Notes: generated by a model from the sequence alone, not told the origin. Shown: positions 26,161-35,065, counted from the first letter of the stretch. The stretch: 64,000 nucleotides of DNA from Leucobacter aridicollis (GCF_024399335.1 NZ_CP075339.1:3100001-3164000); one strand, 5' to 3'. Numbers and translations are program-made.

Positions 26161-27993
26161 TTAGTACTTCCTCTCCAGCGGCGGGTAACGCAACTCGCCC
26201 TGCTCGTCCTTCACCACGGTGACCGGCTTCCAATCCAGGCGGATGTGGTCCTCGGGGTTCGCCGAATGCGGGTCGCCCGTGAGGTAGGCCATCGTGTGCT
26301 TCATGTAGTTCTCGTCATCGCGGTCCGGATAGTCGTCGCGCATGTGTCCGCCACGGCTCTCCTTACGGTTACGTGCCGTGTAAGTGAGCACCTCTGCGAG
26401 GTCGAGAAGGAACCCGAGCTCGATCGCCTCAAGGAGGTCGGTGTTGTACCGCATGCCGCGATCCTGCACGCCGACGTTCTTGTAGCGCTCGCGCAGATCG
26501 TGAATCACGCCGAGCACCTCGGTGAGCGAATCCTCGGTGCGGAACACCTGGGCGCCACGGTCCATGGCTTCCTGCAGTTCACGCCGGATGTCTGAGACCC
26601 GCTCGGTACCGGTTCCGGTGCGGAAGCCCTCGACGAGCTCGCGGATCTCCTTCGCGGGATCAGCAGGCAGGTCGACAAACGGCGCGGTCTGAGCGTAGTC
26701 GGCGGCCGCGTTACCCGAACGCTTGCCGAACACGTTGATGTCGAGCAGCGAGTTCGTGCCGAGACGGTTCGAGCCGTGCACCGAAACGCAGGCGCACTCG
26801 CCGGCCGCGTAGAGGCCCGGAACAACCGTGTCGTTGTCCATCAGTACCTCTGCATCGACGTTCGTCGGAATGCCGCCCATTGCGTAGTGCGCCGTCGGGA
26901 AGACCGGAACCGGCTCGACGACGGGGTCCACGCCGAGGTAGGTGCGTGCGAACTCCGTGATGTCCGGGAGCTTCGTCTCGAGCACCTCTGCGCCCAGGTG
27001 GGTGCAGTCGAGGTAAACGTAGTCCTTGTTCGGGCCGGCGCCGCGGCCGTCAAGCACCTCCTGCACCATCGAGCGGGCGACGATGTCACGCGGAGCGAGA
27101 TCCTTAATCGTCGGCGCGTAACGCTCCATGAAGCGCTCGCCGCTCGCGTTACGCAGGATCGCGCCCTCACCGCGCGCACCCTCTGTGAGGAGAATGCCGA
27201 GGCCAGCGAGGCCGGTCGGGTGGAACTGGTAGAACTCCATGTCCTCGAGCGGCAGACCCTTGCGCCAGATGATGCCAACGCCGTCACCCGTCAGAGTGTG
27301 CGCGTTCGACGTGGTCTTGAAGATCTTGCCGAAGCCGCCTGTCGCAAACACGATCGACTTCGCCTGGAACACGTGCAGCTGGCCGGTCGCGAGCTCGTAG
27401 GCCACGACACCTGCGGGCTTGCGATCCTTGCCCTCGCCCGTCATGACCAGGTCGAGCACGTAGAACTCGTTGTAGAAGTTGATGCCGAGCTTCACGCAGT
27501 TCTGGAACAGCGTCTGGAGAATCATGTGGCCGGTGCGGTCTGCCGCGTAGCACGCACGGCGCACAGCAGCCTTGCCGTGATCGCGGGTGTGCCCGCCGAA
27601 GCGGCGCTGGTCGATCTTGCCGTCAGCCGTACGGTTGAAGGGCAGACCCATGTTCTCGAGGTCGATGACCGCGTCGATCGCTTCCTTCGCGAGGATCTCA
27701 GCCGCGTCCTGGTCAACGAGGTAGTCGCCGCCCTTGACGGTGTCAAAGGTGTGCCACTCCCAGTTGTCTTCCTCAACGTTTGCGAGCGCTGCAGCCATGC
27801 CGCCCTGGGCTGCGCCGGTGTGCGAACGCGTCGGGTAGAGCTTCGAGATGACCGCGGTCTTCGCCTTCGGCCCCGCCTCGATCGCCGCTCGCATGCCCGC
27901 GCCGCCAGCCCCGACGATTACTACGTCGAACTGGTGGTAGGTCACGCCGTCCTTCACGGTGACGTCTTCGCCCTCATGAGTGTTCGTGGTCAC
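26161..27993 (-). CDS. sdhA: Succinate dehydrogenase flavoprotein subunit
   Basis: 610 residues. [18 protein letters not shown] is the FAD-binding GxGxx[16 protein letters not shown] carries the conserved His of the SHT motif that binds FAD covalently in complex [15 protein letters not shown] and [12 protein letters not shown] are active-site blocks, and [20 protein letters not shown] is the C-terminal FAD signature. It oxidises succinate to fumarate on the cytoplasmic side of the membrane. GTG start with AGGA upstream. Preceded by sdhD and followed by sdhB with 3 bases between, all in one transcript. Confidence 0.97.
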   Translation of the reverse strand: MTTNTHEGEDVTVKDGVTYHQFDVVIVGAGGAGMRAAIEAGPKAKTAVISKLYPTRSHTGAAQGGMAAALANVEEDNWEWHTFDTVKGGDYLVDQDAAEILAKEAIDAVIDLENMGLPFNRTADGKIDQRRFGGHTRDHGKAAVRRACYAADRTGHMILQTLFQNCVKLGINFYNEFYVLDLVMTGEGKDRKPAGVVAYELATGQLHVFQAKSIVFATGGFGKIFKTTSNAHTLTGDGVGIIWRKGLPLEDMEFYQFHPTGLAGLGILLTEGARGEGAILRNASGERFMERYAPTIKDLAPRDIVARSMVQEVLDGRGAGPNKDYVYLDCTHLGAEVLETKLPDITEFARTYLGVDPVVEPVPVFPTAHYAMGGIPTNVDAEVLMDNDTVVPGLYAAGECACVSVHGSNRLGTNSLLDINVFGKRSGNAAADYAQTAPFVDLPADPAKEIRELVEGFRTGTGTERVSDIRRELQEAMDRGAQVFRTEDSLTEVLGVIHDLRERYKNVGVQDRGMRYNTDLLEAIELGFLLDLAEVLTYTARNRKESRGGHMRDDYPDRDDENYMKHTMAYLTGDPHSANPEDHIRLDWKPVTVVKDEQGELRYPPLERKY

Positions 27994-28039
27994 TGGATTC
28001 CTAACTTTTCCGAATTCTGTACGTCTCGCTGCGGGCCGA

Positions 28040-28483
28040 TTACTGGGCCGAGCAGAAGGAGGCTACGAGCGCGGGATCAGCCCCGGCCGGGCACGGATCG
28101 AAGGTGAAGATCACAAGCGTGCCGAGGAGGATGAGGAGTGCAGCCGACAGCCACACGAGCGTACGGAGCACCTTATTCAGGCGCGGGCGGACAACGTAGT
28201 CGTTGACGATCGTCCGCATGCCGTTCGCGCCGTGAATGAGTGCCAGCCACAGAAGCAGCAGGTCCCAGACCTTCCAGAACGGGTTCGCGAGCTTGCCGCC
28301 GACGAAGCCGAAATCGATTGCGCTGATGCCGTCGCCGATCATCAGGTTCGAGAACAGGTGTCCGAATACGAGCACGACGAGCAGAACGCCCGACACGCGC
28401 ATGTAGATCCAGCCCCACTTTTCCCAGTTGGTGTTCTTCTTCGCCGGGGTCTTCGCGCGGGGCGCGTCAATTGTCATAGCCAT
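28040..28483 (-). CDS. sdhD: Succinate dehydrogenase membrane anchor subunit
   Basis: 147 residues with three membrane helices: [38 protein letters not shown] and [19 protein letters not shown]. The His in FGHLFSN and the LIHGANG block agree with haem b ligation and quinone binding in the SdhC/SdhD anchor of complex II. It follows sdhC by 19 bases and precedes sdhA. Assignment as D and not C rests on position and on resemblance of the neighbour to SdhC. Confidence 0.92.
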   Translation of the reverse strand: MAMTIDAPRAKTPAKKNTNWEKWGWIYMRVSGVLLVVLVFGHLFSNLMIGDGISAIDFGFVGGKLANPFWKVWDLLLLWLALIHGANGMRTIVNDYVVRPRLNKVLRTLVWLSAALLILLGTLVIFTFDPCPAGADPALVASFCSAQ

Positions 28484-28502
28484 GATTATTCTCCGCCCTC
28501 GC

Positions 28503-28919
28503 TTAGTGGCTGAACACGTTCATCAGGTGGCGCGGCAGGAAGCCGGCCATCGTTACGGCCCACATTGCAATGACTACCCAGAACATCACCTTGTGGTACT
28601 TGGCGCCCTTGCTCCAGTAGTCAACGAGGATGATGCGCAGGCCGTTGAACGCGTGGAACACGATCGCTGCGACGAGCACCGACTCTCCAAGCCCCATGAT
28701 GGGTGTCTTGTACGCGCTCATGACGGCGTTGTATGCCTCCGGGCTGACACGAATGAGCGCCGTGTCGAGCACATGCACAAGCAGGAAGAAGAAGATCGCA
28801 ACACCGGTGATGCGGTGCAAGACCCAGGACCACATGCCCTCGTTGCCGCGGTAGAGCGTACCGCCGCGTTGGGTTTTCTTCTTGGCCGCTGGAGCGGCTT
28901 CAGCGGGTAGGGCTGACAC
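28503..28919 (-). CDS. sdhC: Succinate dehydrogenase cytochrome b556 subunit
   Basis: 138 residues. After a Lys/Ala-rich leader, WSWVLHRITGVAIFFFLLVH is the SdhC signature (HR-x-[ST]-G) with the quinone-site Arg and Ser/Thr, then VAAIVFHAFNGLRIILVD with the haem His, and a third helix VMFWVVIAMWAVTMAGF. GTG start eight bases after AAGGAGG, the strongest ribosome-binding site of the operon, which fits the first gene. The 186-bp gap to the divergent manC must hold both promoters; no clear operator was recognised there. Confidence 0.95.
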   Translation of the reverse strand: MSALPAEAAPAAKKKTQRGGTLYRGNEGMWSWVLHRITGVAIFFFLLVHVLDTALIRVSPEAYNAVMSAYKTPIMGLGESVLVAAIVFHAFNGLRIILVDYWSKGAKYHKVMFWVVIAMWAVTMAGFLPRHLMNVFSH

Positions 28920-29105
28920 GAGCTTCCTCCTTGGTCGTCACGCTGCAAAGTCCAGATTCTTTGAGGAAGCGCCCGATATGCGGGCACGCCACATTGCTGA
29001 GAATTCTCTGCGACTTCCATTATGGCACTCTCTCGGGGTGTCTCGAACACCTCGGCGCGCGTCGGCGATACACGATCCCCTATGTGCGGTGATTAGGCTG
29101 GCTTC

Positions 29106-30227
29106 ATGACCTCTCCAAACCCCGCGCTCGACAGGCTCACCTGCGTCATCCCCGCAGGCGGAGTTGGTTCGCGCCTGTGGCCCCTCTCCCGCGCGAACGC
29201 GCCAAAGTTTCTGCTCGACCTCACCGGTGCGGGCGACTCGCTGCTGTCCGCGACGTGGTCTCGCCTGACGCCCCTCGCGCCCTCCGAGCGCATCATGGTT
29301 GTCACCGGAAACGCGCATCGCGAATCTGTACTCGCGCAATTGCCAGACATCCTCCCCGAGAACCTCGTCACCGAAAGCGAGCCGAAGGACTCGTCGGCCG
29401 CAATCGGTCTCGCGGCCGCGATCCTTGAGCTGCGCGATCCCGACGCGATCCTGGGTTCGTTCGCAGCTGACCACGTGATTCGCGGTGACGTGCTGTTCCG
29501 TCGGGCGGTCGCGACCGCGGTTCGCGCGGCCGACCAGGGTTACATCGCCACGATCGGCATCCACCCGACGCACGCGGCGACTGGCTTCGGCTACATCTCG
29601 TGCGGCGAGGCCCGTACTGACCTTTCGCCGTTTGACCTGTACGACGTCACCGAGTTCGTCGAGAAGCCCGACGCAGCAACGGCCGAGGGCTACCTCAAAG
29701 CCGGCGGCTACCTGTGGAACGCGGGCATGTTCATCGCGAAAGCGTCTGTGCTGCTCGAACAGATGGCCCTCTCCGAGCCCGAGCTCGTCGACGCGCTGCG
29801 CGAGATCGCAGCGTCGTGGGGCAAAAAGCGCGGCGCGGAGGTGCGCGAACGCCTGTGGCCGACACTGCCGAAGATCGCCATTGACTACTCGGTCGCCGAA
29901 CCGGCCGCCGCTGCCGGCAAGATGGTCTGCGTCGCCGCCCACTTTGAGTGGGACGACGTCGGCGACTTCGCCTCGGTCGCGAACCTGCTCACGCGCGGCA
30001 GGCCCTCCGACCTCGCCGTGCTCGGCGACGGCGCGCAGGTACTCTCTGACGCTTCGAGCGGAATCGTCGTCTCGGAGAGCGACCGTCTGGTCGCTCTCGT
30101 CGGAATGGAGGACGTCGTCGTCGTCGATACCGCGGACGTGCTCCTCGTCACGACGAAGGATCGCGCGCAAGACGTGAAACGCCTTGTCGAGCGGATGAAG
30201 GTCTCGGGGGGCGGCCACCTGCTCTAG
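29106..30227 (+). CDS. manC: Mannose-1-phosphate guanylyltransferase
   Basis: 373 residues, single nucleotidyltransferase domain without the extra isomerase domain of long ManC/AlgA proteins. VIPAGGVGSRLWPLSRANAP is the GTP-binding signature, FAADHVI holds the metal/nucleotide Asp, TGFGYISCGE and TEFVEKPDAATA the sugar-phosphate site, and GGYLWNAGMFIAK the conserved WNxGMF block. It makes GDP-mannose for mannosylated wall glycans, lipoglycans or protein mannosylation. Stands alone, divergent from sdhC. The C-terminal DTADVLLVTTKDRAQDVK is the usual beta-helix end. Confidence 0.93.
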   Translation: MTSPNPALDRLTCVIPAGGVGSRLWPLSRANAPKFLLDLTGAGDSLLSATWSRLTPLAPSERIMVVTGNAHRESVLAQLPDILPENLVTESEPKDSSAAIGLAAAILELRDPDAILGSFAADHVIRGDVLFRRAVATAVRAADQGYIATIGIHPTHAATGFGYISCGEARTDLSPFDLYDVTEFVEKPDAATAEGYLKAGGYLWNAGMFIAKASVLLEQMALSEPELVDALREIAASWGKKRGAEVRERLWPTLPKIAIDYSVAEPAAAAGKMVCVAAHFEWDDVGDFASVANLLTRGRPSDLAVLGDGAQVLSDASSGIVVSESDRLVALVGMEDVVVVDTADVLLVTTKDRAQDVKRLVERMKVSGGGHLL

Positions 30228-30554
30228 GGCAGGCCCCCTGCCCTCCTTTTCTCGCTCCTGCCCGTACCTTTACGCCCTACCCCTACCTCTGCCCCTCCCC
30301 CCCCCTCCCCTTCTCCCAACCTCCACCTTCACCCCGACCCAACCCCCGCGCCACAGAGACTTTTCCTCGCAGAATGACCCGATTCCATCGGTAAGAAAGG
30401 GATGCTTTTGCAGGGTTGGGGCTGTTCCGCGGCCGACGGACGGGTGGAGCCGGGCCGGCCGGATGACGCCGGGCCGGGCCGACGCCATTGGCACGCGGAA
30501 CCCCTGCAGAACGGTGCACACTGCACGCCTCCGCCGACCGAGTAGACTGTCGGG
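30228..30554. other. 327-bp gap with a long pyrimidine-rich stretch
   Basis: Between manC and aspS. 30236-30350 is strongly C/T-biased on the plus strand (runs such as 30297-30306, all C), followed by a short A/T-richer part and then very GC-rich DNA with GGGCCGG repeats around 30450-30480. No conserved reading frame, tRNA or T-box core was recognised. It must contain the aspS promoter. Confidence 0.6.
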
Positions 30555-31898
30555 GTGACTGAGCGTGTATTGATTAAGGACCTGGCCGCACGCGTTGACG
30601 GCCCCGTACGCGTATCCGGCTGGGTTGAGAAGGTACGCGACCAGCGGTACGTGCAGTTTGTCGTGCTCCGCGACGAGTCGGGCGCAGTGCAGCTCGTCAA
30701 CGGCGGCGTGCTTCGTGAGCCCGACCCCGAGAACCCGCGCTCCGACATCCTGGTGCCCCGCACGGCGACGATCTCCGAGCTCACACACGGCACCTTCGTG
30801 ACCGTCGAGGGCGAGCTGCAGCACAACGAGCGTGTGAAGCTTGGCGGCGTCGAGATTCAGATCGAGACCATTGAGGTCGTCACCAAGGCACTCCCCGACA
30901 ACCCTGTCGCAGACGACTCGAACATCGACGTGCGCCTCGACTGGCGCTTCCTCGACCTCCGCCGCCCCGAGCAGAACCTCGTGTTCCGCGTGCAGACAAC
31001 CTTCTTGCACGCGCTGCGAAACGTCTGGGTTGAGCGCGGTTTCATCGAGATTCAGACCCCGAAGCTCATGGCATCGGCGTCGGAGTCACGCGCAGAACTC
31101 TTCGAGGTCGAGTACTTCGAGGGCAAGGCGTTCCTCGCGCAGAGCCCCCAGTTCTTCAAGCAGATGGCGCAGGCCGCTGGCTTCGGGGGCATCTTCGAGG
31201 TCGGCCCGGCGTTCCGCGCCGACCACTCGTTCACCTCGCGCCACGCGACCGAGTTCACTTCAATCGACACCGAGCTCAGCTGGATCGACTCCCACGAGGA
31301 TGTCATGGAGATCCACGAGGAGCTCATTGTCGCGGGTCTTACCGCGGTGAAGGAGAAGCACGGCGAGGAGATCCAGAAGCTCTTCAATGTTGACCTGCAG
31401 GTTCCGGCTCGCCCCTTCCCCCGCATTCCCCTCGCTGAGGCGAAGGAGATCGTGAAGGCCCGCGGCTACGAGATCCCCCGCGCCGACGCCGATATGGACC
31501 CCGAAGGCGAGCGACAGATCGCCGCACACGTGAAGGAAGCCTTCGGGTCAGACTTCGTGTTCGTCACCGACTACGACGTCTCGATCCGCCCGTTCTACCA
31601 CATGCGCAACGAAGAGAACCCCGAGCTCACCAAGAGCTACGACCTCATCTACCGCGGCACCGAGATCTCGACAGGCGCGCAGCGCGAGCACCGCATCGAG
31701 GTGCTCGAAGCGCAGGCGCGCGACAAGGGGATGGACCCAGCCGAGCTCAGCTTCTACCTCGACTTCTTCCGCTACGGCATGCCGTCGCACGGCGGGTTCG
31801 GCATGGGCCTGAACCGTGTGCTGATGCTCATGCTCGAGCAGCCCTCGATCCGCGAGACGACGTACCTGTTCCGCGGACCGAACCGCCTGCTTCCGTAG
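30555..31898 (+). CDS. aspS: Aspartate--tRNA ligase, short archaeal-type
   Basis: 447 residues from GTG. OB-fold anticodon domain at the start (VRVSGWVEKVRD, FVVLRDESGAVQLV), then a class II core: motif 2 at FEVGPAFRADHS...TRHATEFTSID read in parts, aspartate-site QSPQFFKQM, and motif 3 GFGMGLNRVLMLML. The ~120-residue GAD insertion of ordinary bacterial AspRS (about 590 residues) is absent, so this is the archaeal/eukaryal-like form. Such enzymes are often non-discriminating and also charge tRNA-Asn for the GatCAB route. At the discriminating position two residues after GW, where I recall Trp or His, this protein has Glu, so specificity cannot be settled here. Confidence 0.92.
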   Translation: MTERVLIKDLAARVDGPVRVSGWVEKVRDQRYVQFVVLRDESGAVQLVNGGVLREPDPENPRSDILVPRTATISELTHGTFVTVEGELQHNERVKLGGVEIQIETIEVVTKALPDNPVADDSNIDVRLDWRFLDLRRPEQNLVFRVQTTFLHALRNVWVERGFIEIQTPKLMASASESRAELFEVEYFEGKAFLAQSPQFFKQMAQAAGFGGIFEVGPAFRADHSFTSRHATEFTSIDTELSWIDSHEDVMEIHEELIVAGLTAVKEKHGEEIQKLFNVDLQVPARPFPRIPLAEAKEIVKARGYEIPRADADMDPEGERQIAAHVKEAFGSDFVFVTDYDVSIRPFYHMRNEENPELTKSYDLIYRGTEISTGAQREHRIEVLEAQARDKGMDPAELSFYLDFFRYGMPSHGGFGMGLNRVLMLMLEQPSIRETTYLFRGPNRLLP

Positions 31899-31920
31899 TA
31901 GATACAGCAGCAGTAACACC

Positions 31921-31966
31921 ACTGAGTGAGGCCCCCAGGCGCTATGCGCTGGGGGCCTCACTCAGT
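31921..31966. terminator. Bidirectional terminator hairpin
   Basis: 31921-31942 pairs with 31946-31966 around a 3-base TAT loop with one bulge. It lies after aspS and its right arm also encodes the last residues of the convergent small exported protein, so terminator and coding sequence overlap. Confidence 0.85.
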
Positions 31967-32478
31967 GTGCAGGTCGGGTTCGCGCCAGCGAGTCCCATCG
32001 TCGCGGTGGCAACGAGCCACGAGGATCGCCACCCACCCGGACCAATGAACCGTACGGCAACGGTGGAGCTGCCACCAAGCAGGCCGCCAAGGAGCCCGCC
32101 GCTCGCGACTGTGGAGTATGCACTTGGCGTCCCCGTGGTCGACACGTTGCCGAGAAGAGCTGCGGTGAGTGGAAGCAAGAGCCCACCCGTCGAGTAGCCA
32201 AACTCAGCCTGCGCGAGGGTGTATCCGGTTGCTGTGGCGGGAGCCCTCCAGTTGACGGTGACCGTCGGTGACAGCCCGAGCAGGCCCGGCGTAGTGACGC
32301 AGGCGGCCGTACTGACTGGCGCGGGAACCGTGAGTGCGGTGAACACCCCTCGCGCAGCCTCTGCATCCGCCCAGGCGGCATCGGTGTCGCGCGCACCCGG
32401 GGCAAGTCCGACGAGCAGCACGAGCGGCAGCGCCGCTGCAAGCGCCCGCCGGCGCCCCCTCCGAGCTAGCGGGCTCAC
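31942..32478 (-). CDS. Small exported protein with SipW-type signal peptide
   Basis: 178 residues from GTG 32478, with GGGGAG correctly spaced upstream; the start overlaps the signal-peptidase stop as GTGA. RRGRRRALAAALPLVLLVGL then AWADAEAARGVFTAL is the alternate signal type seen in TasA/CalY proteins (hydrophobic helix, then A-W-x-D-x-E/T, G-x-F). The mature part is beta-rich with VTVNWRAPATATGYTLAQAE, fibronectin-III-like, and two Cys (AACVTTPG, PTCTLSEA). Last gene of the operon, ending inside a terminator hairpin. Probably processed by the neighbouring peptidase and displayed or assembled outside the cell. Function not known. Confidence 0.7.
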   Translation of the reverse strand: MSPLARRGRRRALAAALPLVLLVGLAPGARDTDAAWADAEAARGVFTALTVPAPVSTAACVTTPGLLGLSPTVTVNWRAPATATGYTLAQAEFGYSTGGLLLPLTAALLGNVSTTGTPSAYSTVASGGLLGGLLGGSSTVAVRFIGPGGWRSSWLVATATMGLAGANPTCTLSEAPSA

Positions 32479-33713
32479 GACTCTCCCCTTCGTTCTCTGA
32501 ATGCCGTCACGCCCGACGCTGTCGCGGCGGCGGCGAGACCAATCGCGACCGCCCCGCCTGCGAGGAGCCACGCCGGCTGGACCCCGCCGGTTGCCGGCAG
32601 CGCCGCGATAGGCCCCGGCTCCGCTGTCACGACCTCGCTGCCGCCGGCAGCGCGCAGGGTGAGTGTGACTGTCCCCGCGGCGACCTGCGGCACTGTTGCT
32701 GAGATCAGGTACCACCGCTCGCTGTCATTCGGGAGCACCGTCACGAGGCGCGGTGCCGCAACGATGTCGATCGTGCCGTCGCCGGAGACTTGCGTCTCAG
32801 CGCCCGGGCACTCGCCTGCCAGCCACTCAGTGTCGCACTCGCGGACGTCAAGCCGAAGCCCCAACGAGGCCGCCCCGGCGGCTTCGAGGGTGACCGATAC
32901 TTCACCGGGCTCGGGCGAGTGTACCCGCACCCCCACTTGCCACAGCACCGGCACTGTCGGCCGCATCGTTCGCATCGCGACAGGATCGCCGATCGAGGTC
33001 AGCGTGATGTTTTTCCCCGCCGAAACGGCCCGCACCATGGTCTCGCCACGTTCATGGTCCGGCCCTGCTCCGAGCGCGGGGGCAGCACCGAGCGGCCCGG
33101 CCGCGCCTCCGAGAGCGAGCGCTGCGGTGAGGATGGCGAGGCTCGCCACCGGAGCGGCGTGCCGCGGGCCCGAACGCTCGTCGTCACGCTCGGTGGCCGA
33201 GGCGCCACTCCCCCGCTGATCCCGCCCTTTCGGCCAGAAGGCCCACGTGACGAGTGTCGCGGTTGCGACAGTCAGGATCCCGAGGACCATGGGGTTCGAG
33301 AACCAGACGATCAGCCGCGCGAGGTGCGGGACCGAGAACACGACGAGGCGTGCGGAGTCAATTGTGTACGGCGCAGGATCATCCGCCTCGTTCGCGTCGC
33401 CTCGCATGGTGATCGTCCGCGTTGGGCCGTCCCCCACGATACTCGTCACCCTGTGTGTCACGGGTAGCTGGCCCGGGCGATCAACAGTGATCACATCTCC
33501 CACCCTGATATCGGTCGCCGGGATCTCGCGGACGAGCGCGGCGGAGCCTGCCGGGATCGTGGGCGACATCGACCCTGTCTTGAACATGATGATCGAGACG
33601 TTCATGAGCGCCCCGAGCAAGACGAGCAGCACACAGAGCGCCCCGCCAAGCGCCGCGACGTTCAGCAGCGCGTTAGCTGCGATGGCGCGGACGCGCCGCC
33701 CGTCTCTCGTCAT
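32475..33713 (-). CDS. Signal peptidase I (SipW-type) fused to an LPXTG-tailed exported domain
   Basis: 412 residues. Residues 16-42 are the first membrane helix; FKTGSMSPTIPAGS has the catalytic Ser48, PVTHRVTSI the His87 of ER/SipW-type peptidases (His in place of Lys), and TMRGDANEADDP the conserved GDxN. A second helix follows at 138-160. Unusually the chain goes on: a polar linker, a new hydrophobic stretch at 188-212, a beta-rich domain of about 155 residues with two Cys (RECDTEW, GECPG), then LPATG at 372-376, a helix and FRERRGES, a complete sortase signal. It sits between genes for SipW-type substrates. It may process itself and be wall-anchored. Peptidase part sure; fate of the fused domain inferred. 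Confidence 0.85.
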   Translation of the reverse strand: MTRDGRRVRAIAANALLNVAALGGALCVLLVLLGALMNVSIIMFKTGSMSPTIPAGSAALVREIPATDIRVGDVITVDRPGQLPVTHRVTSIVGDGPTRTITMRGDANEADDPAPYTIDSARLVVFSVPHLARLIVWFSNPMVLGILTVATATLVTWAFWPKGRDQRGSGASATERDDERSGPRHAAPVASLAILTAALALGGAAGPLGAAPALGAGPDHERGETMVRAVSAGKNITLTSIGDPVAMRTMRPTVPVLWQVGVRVHSPEPGEVSVTLEAAGAASLGLRLDVRECDTEWLAGECPGAETQVSGDGTIDIVAAPRLVTVLPNDSERWYLISATVPQVAAGTVTLTLRAAGGSEVVTAEPGPIAALPATGGVQPAWLLAGGAVAIGLAAAATASGVTAFRERRGES

Positions 33714-33759
33714 CCTGTGCCTGCCCCTTTCCGCCTGCCGGCGCTCCCCGCCTCGTCGG

Positions 33760-34404
33760 CTAACTCGACGAGGTTCCCGTGAATGTCCAGGTCGCGGTCG
33801 CGGTCAGTCCTTGGGCCGCGTTGGGGGTGCCGTCCGGCAGAGTCACCGCGAAGCAGTAGGTCACCGGTGAGCCCCCGGCGGCTGCAAGCGGCTGCGTGGT
33901 GCCCGATGCTGTCGACAGTGCGCTGTCGGAGGCCACGACGACCGTCCCGGCTGCGTATGTGGTCGACGTGCACTGGCTCCCAGCGGGAATGGTTCGCACC
34001 CCGTACCTCAGGTACGCCCCGAGCCCGGTGCCGGCGACCGTCGCGCCGCCGAGGGCAACGCTGCCTGGCACCGTGGTGTCGGTGGTCGTTCGCACGACGA
34101 ATCGTGCGAACGTTGTCGTGCCAGGCGACATCGCGGTCGGCGAGATCGCGAACGAGAGCGCCGCGGGCGCAGATGCCGGATGGTCGGCGAACGCCGTCGC
34201 ATCAGTGGACCCCTGGATCCCGAACTTGCTTGCGGCAAAGGTGCCTTGGGCGGTCTCAGTGTCGGTCCAGGCAGCAAGCGTCATGCTCCCGCCTATCCCC
34301 AGTACGAGCGCGCCCGCGAGGAGCGCGCGCACCTTGGTGAACGTTCCGGTCGTGTCTGGTCGACGTCCTCTCCGATGCGACCGCGGGCCGTCTCGCAGAG
34401 CCAT
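33760..34404 (-). CDS. TasA/CalY-like exported protein with SipW-type signal peptide
   Basis: 214 residues. TKVRALLAGALVLGIGGSMT then LAAWTDTETAQGTFAASKFG is the textbook alternate signal: hydrophobic helix, A-W-T-D-T-E, then G-T-F. The mature part is beta-rich and Thr/Ala/Gly-rich (FARFVVRTTTDTTVPGSVAL, YRYGVRTIPAGSQCTSTTY in parts) with two Cys. Proteins with this leader assemble into fibres in Bacillus biofilms after SipW cleavage; an analogous surface role is likely. It starts 5 bases after the previous, frameshifted, paralogue and precedes the signal peptidase gene by 46 bases, so all are in one transcript. Confidence 0.8.
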   Translation of the reverse strand: MALRDGPRSHRRGRRPDTTGTFTKVRALLAGALVLGIGGSMTLAAWTDTETAQGTFAASKFGIQGSTDATAFADHPASAPAALSFAISPTAMSPGTTTFARFVVRTTTDTTVPGSVALGGATVAGTGLGAYLRYGVRTIPAGSQCTSTTYAAGTVVVASDSALSTASGTTQPLAAAGGSPVTYCFAVTLPDGTPNAAQGLTATATWTFTGTSSS

Positions 34405-34409
34405 GATCG

Positions 34410-34992
34410 CTAGAGTGTCGCGCCAGACTCAGCGCTGAACGTCCAGGTGATCGACCCGTCCGCGCCCTGTGCAAGGGTGTCGTCCGCGACTACTCGGAAG
34501 CAGAGGAACGCAGGTGCGGCAAGCGACGTGAGCTCGAACGTGGCCCCGTTGGCGTTGGTGCCTGCCCCGAAGGCTGCAGCGTCACAGGTCGTGCTCGTCG
34601 TGTACACGTAGCTCGCGGTGGTGCCCGGGATCGCGTCACTCACGTCCTGCGCGACTGTCACTTCGGCTTCGTAAGTCGATCCAGGCGAGAGGCGCACCGC
34701 GTAGCCGGCGTAGACCTGCGAGCCTGGCGCGAGGTTGTCTGCCCCCCACGGCAAAGCTCAACTGCGCGGGATCCCCAGAGGTCGGATTGTCGCTAAACAC
34801 CGACCCGTCCTTCGACCCCTCGATGCCAAACGTGCCCGTCCCGAAGACGCCACGCACCCACTCGTTGTCGGTCCACGCGGCGAGCGTAACTGCCGCGCCG
34901 ACGCCAAGCACGAGCCCACCCGCAAGAAGCGCGCGGGCCTTGGTCCAGCCGCGCCGCGACCGGATAGAAACTTCATTGTTGGTAGCAACCAT
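34410..34992 (-). pseudogene. Frameshifted TasA/CalY-like paralogue
   Basis: First gene of the SipW-type operon. ATG 34992 follows AAAGGGGG; TKARALLAGGLVLGVGAAVT then LAAWTDNEWVRGVFGTGTFG is a SipW-type leader closely similar to the next gene. The frame is correct up to QLSFAV, then a G6 run (plus-strand C 34742-34747) throws it off and it would end at 34636 in a foreign Arg-rich tail. One base fewer restores AVGADNLAPGSQVYAGYAV and a normal C-terminal half (TTCDAAAFGAGTNA, SITWTFSAESGATL) to the stop at 34410, about 194 residues. Either a sequencing error, a recent mutation or a slippage switch. Good coding quality on both sides argues against old decay. Confidence 0.75.
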
Positions 34993-35033
34993 GAGCAATA
35001 CCCCCTTTGTATCAATCACCCAGCCATCCCCAT

Positions 35034-35065
35034 GATGGATTGGCCACATGCTACGTCAATCCATC
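35034..35065. promoter_or_regulatory. Inverted repeat upstream of the SipW-type operon
   Basis: GATGGATTG (35034-35042) and its exact inverse CAATCCATC (35057-35065), 14 bases between. It lies 42 bases upstream of the first operon start and just after the methyltransferase stop, so it may be an operator, or a terminator of the upstream gene. No T-run follows. Confidence 0.5.

Noticed and set aside
28920..29105. Short GGTGT/ACACC dyad in the sdhC-manC gap
   Set aside because: Five-base arms are expected by chance at this length.
30228..30554. Possible T-box leader for aspS
   Set aside because: No T-box sequence or antiterminator/terminator pair was recognised.
30270..31010. 246-codon minus-strand frame over the manC-aspS gap
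   Set aside because: Mostly antisense to aspS, and its end is the pyrimidine tract read as Arg/Gly repeats.
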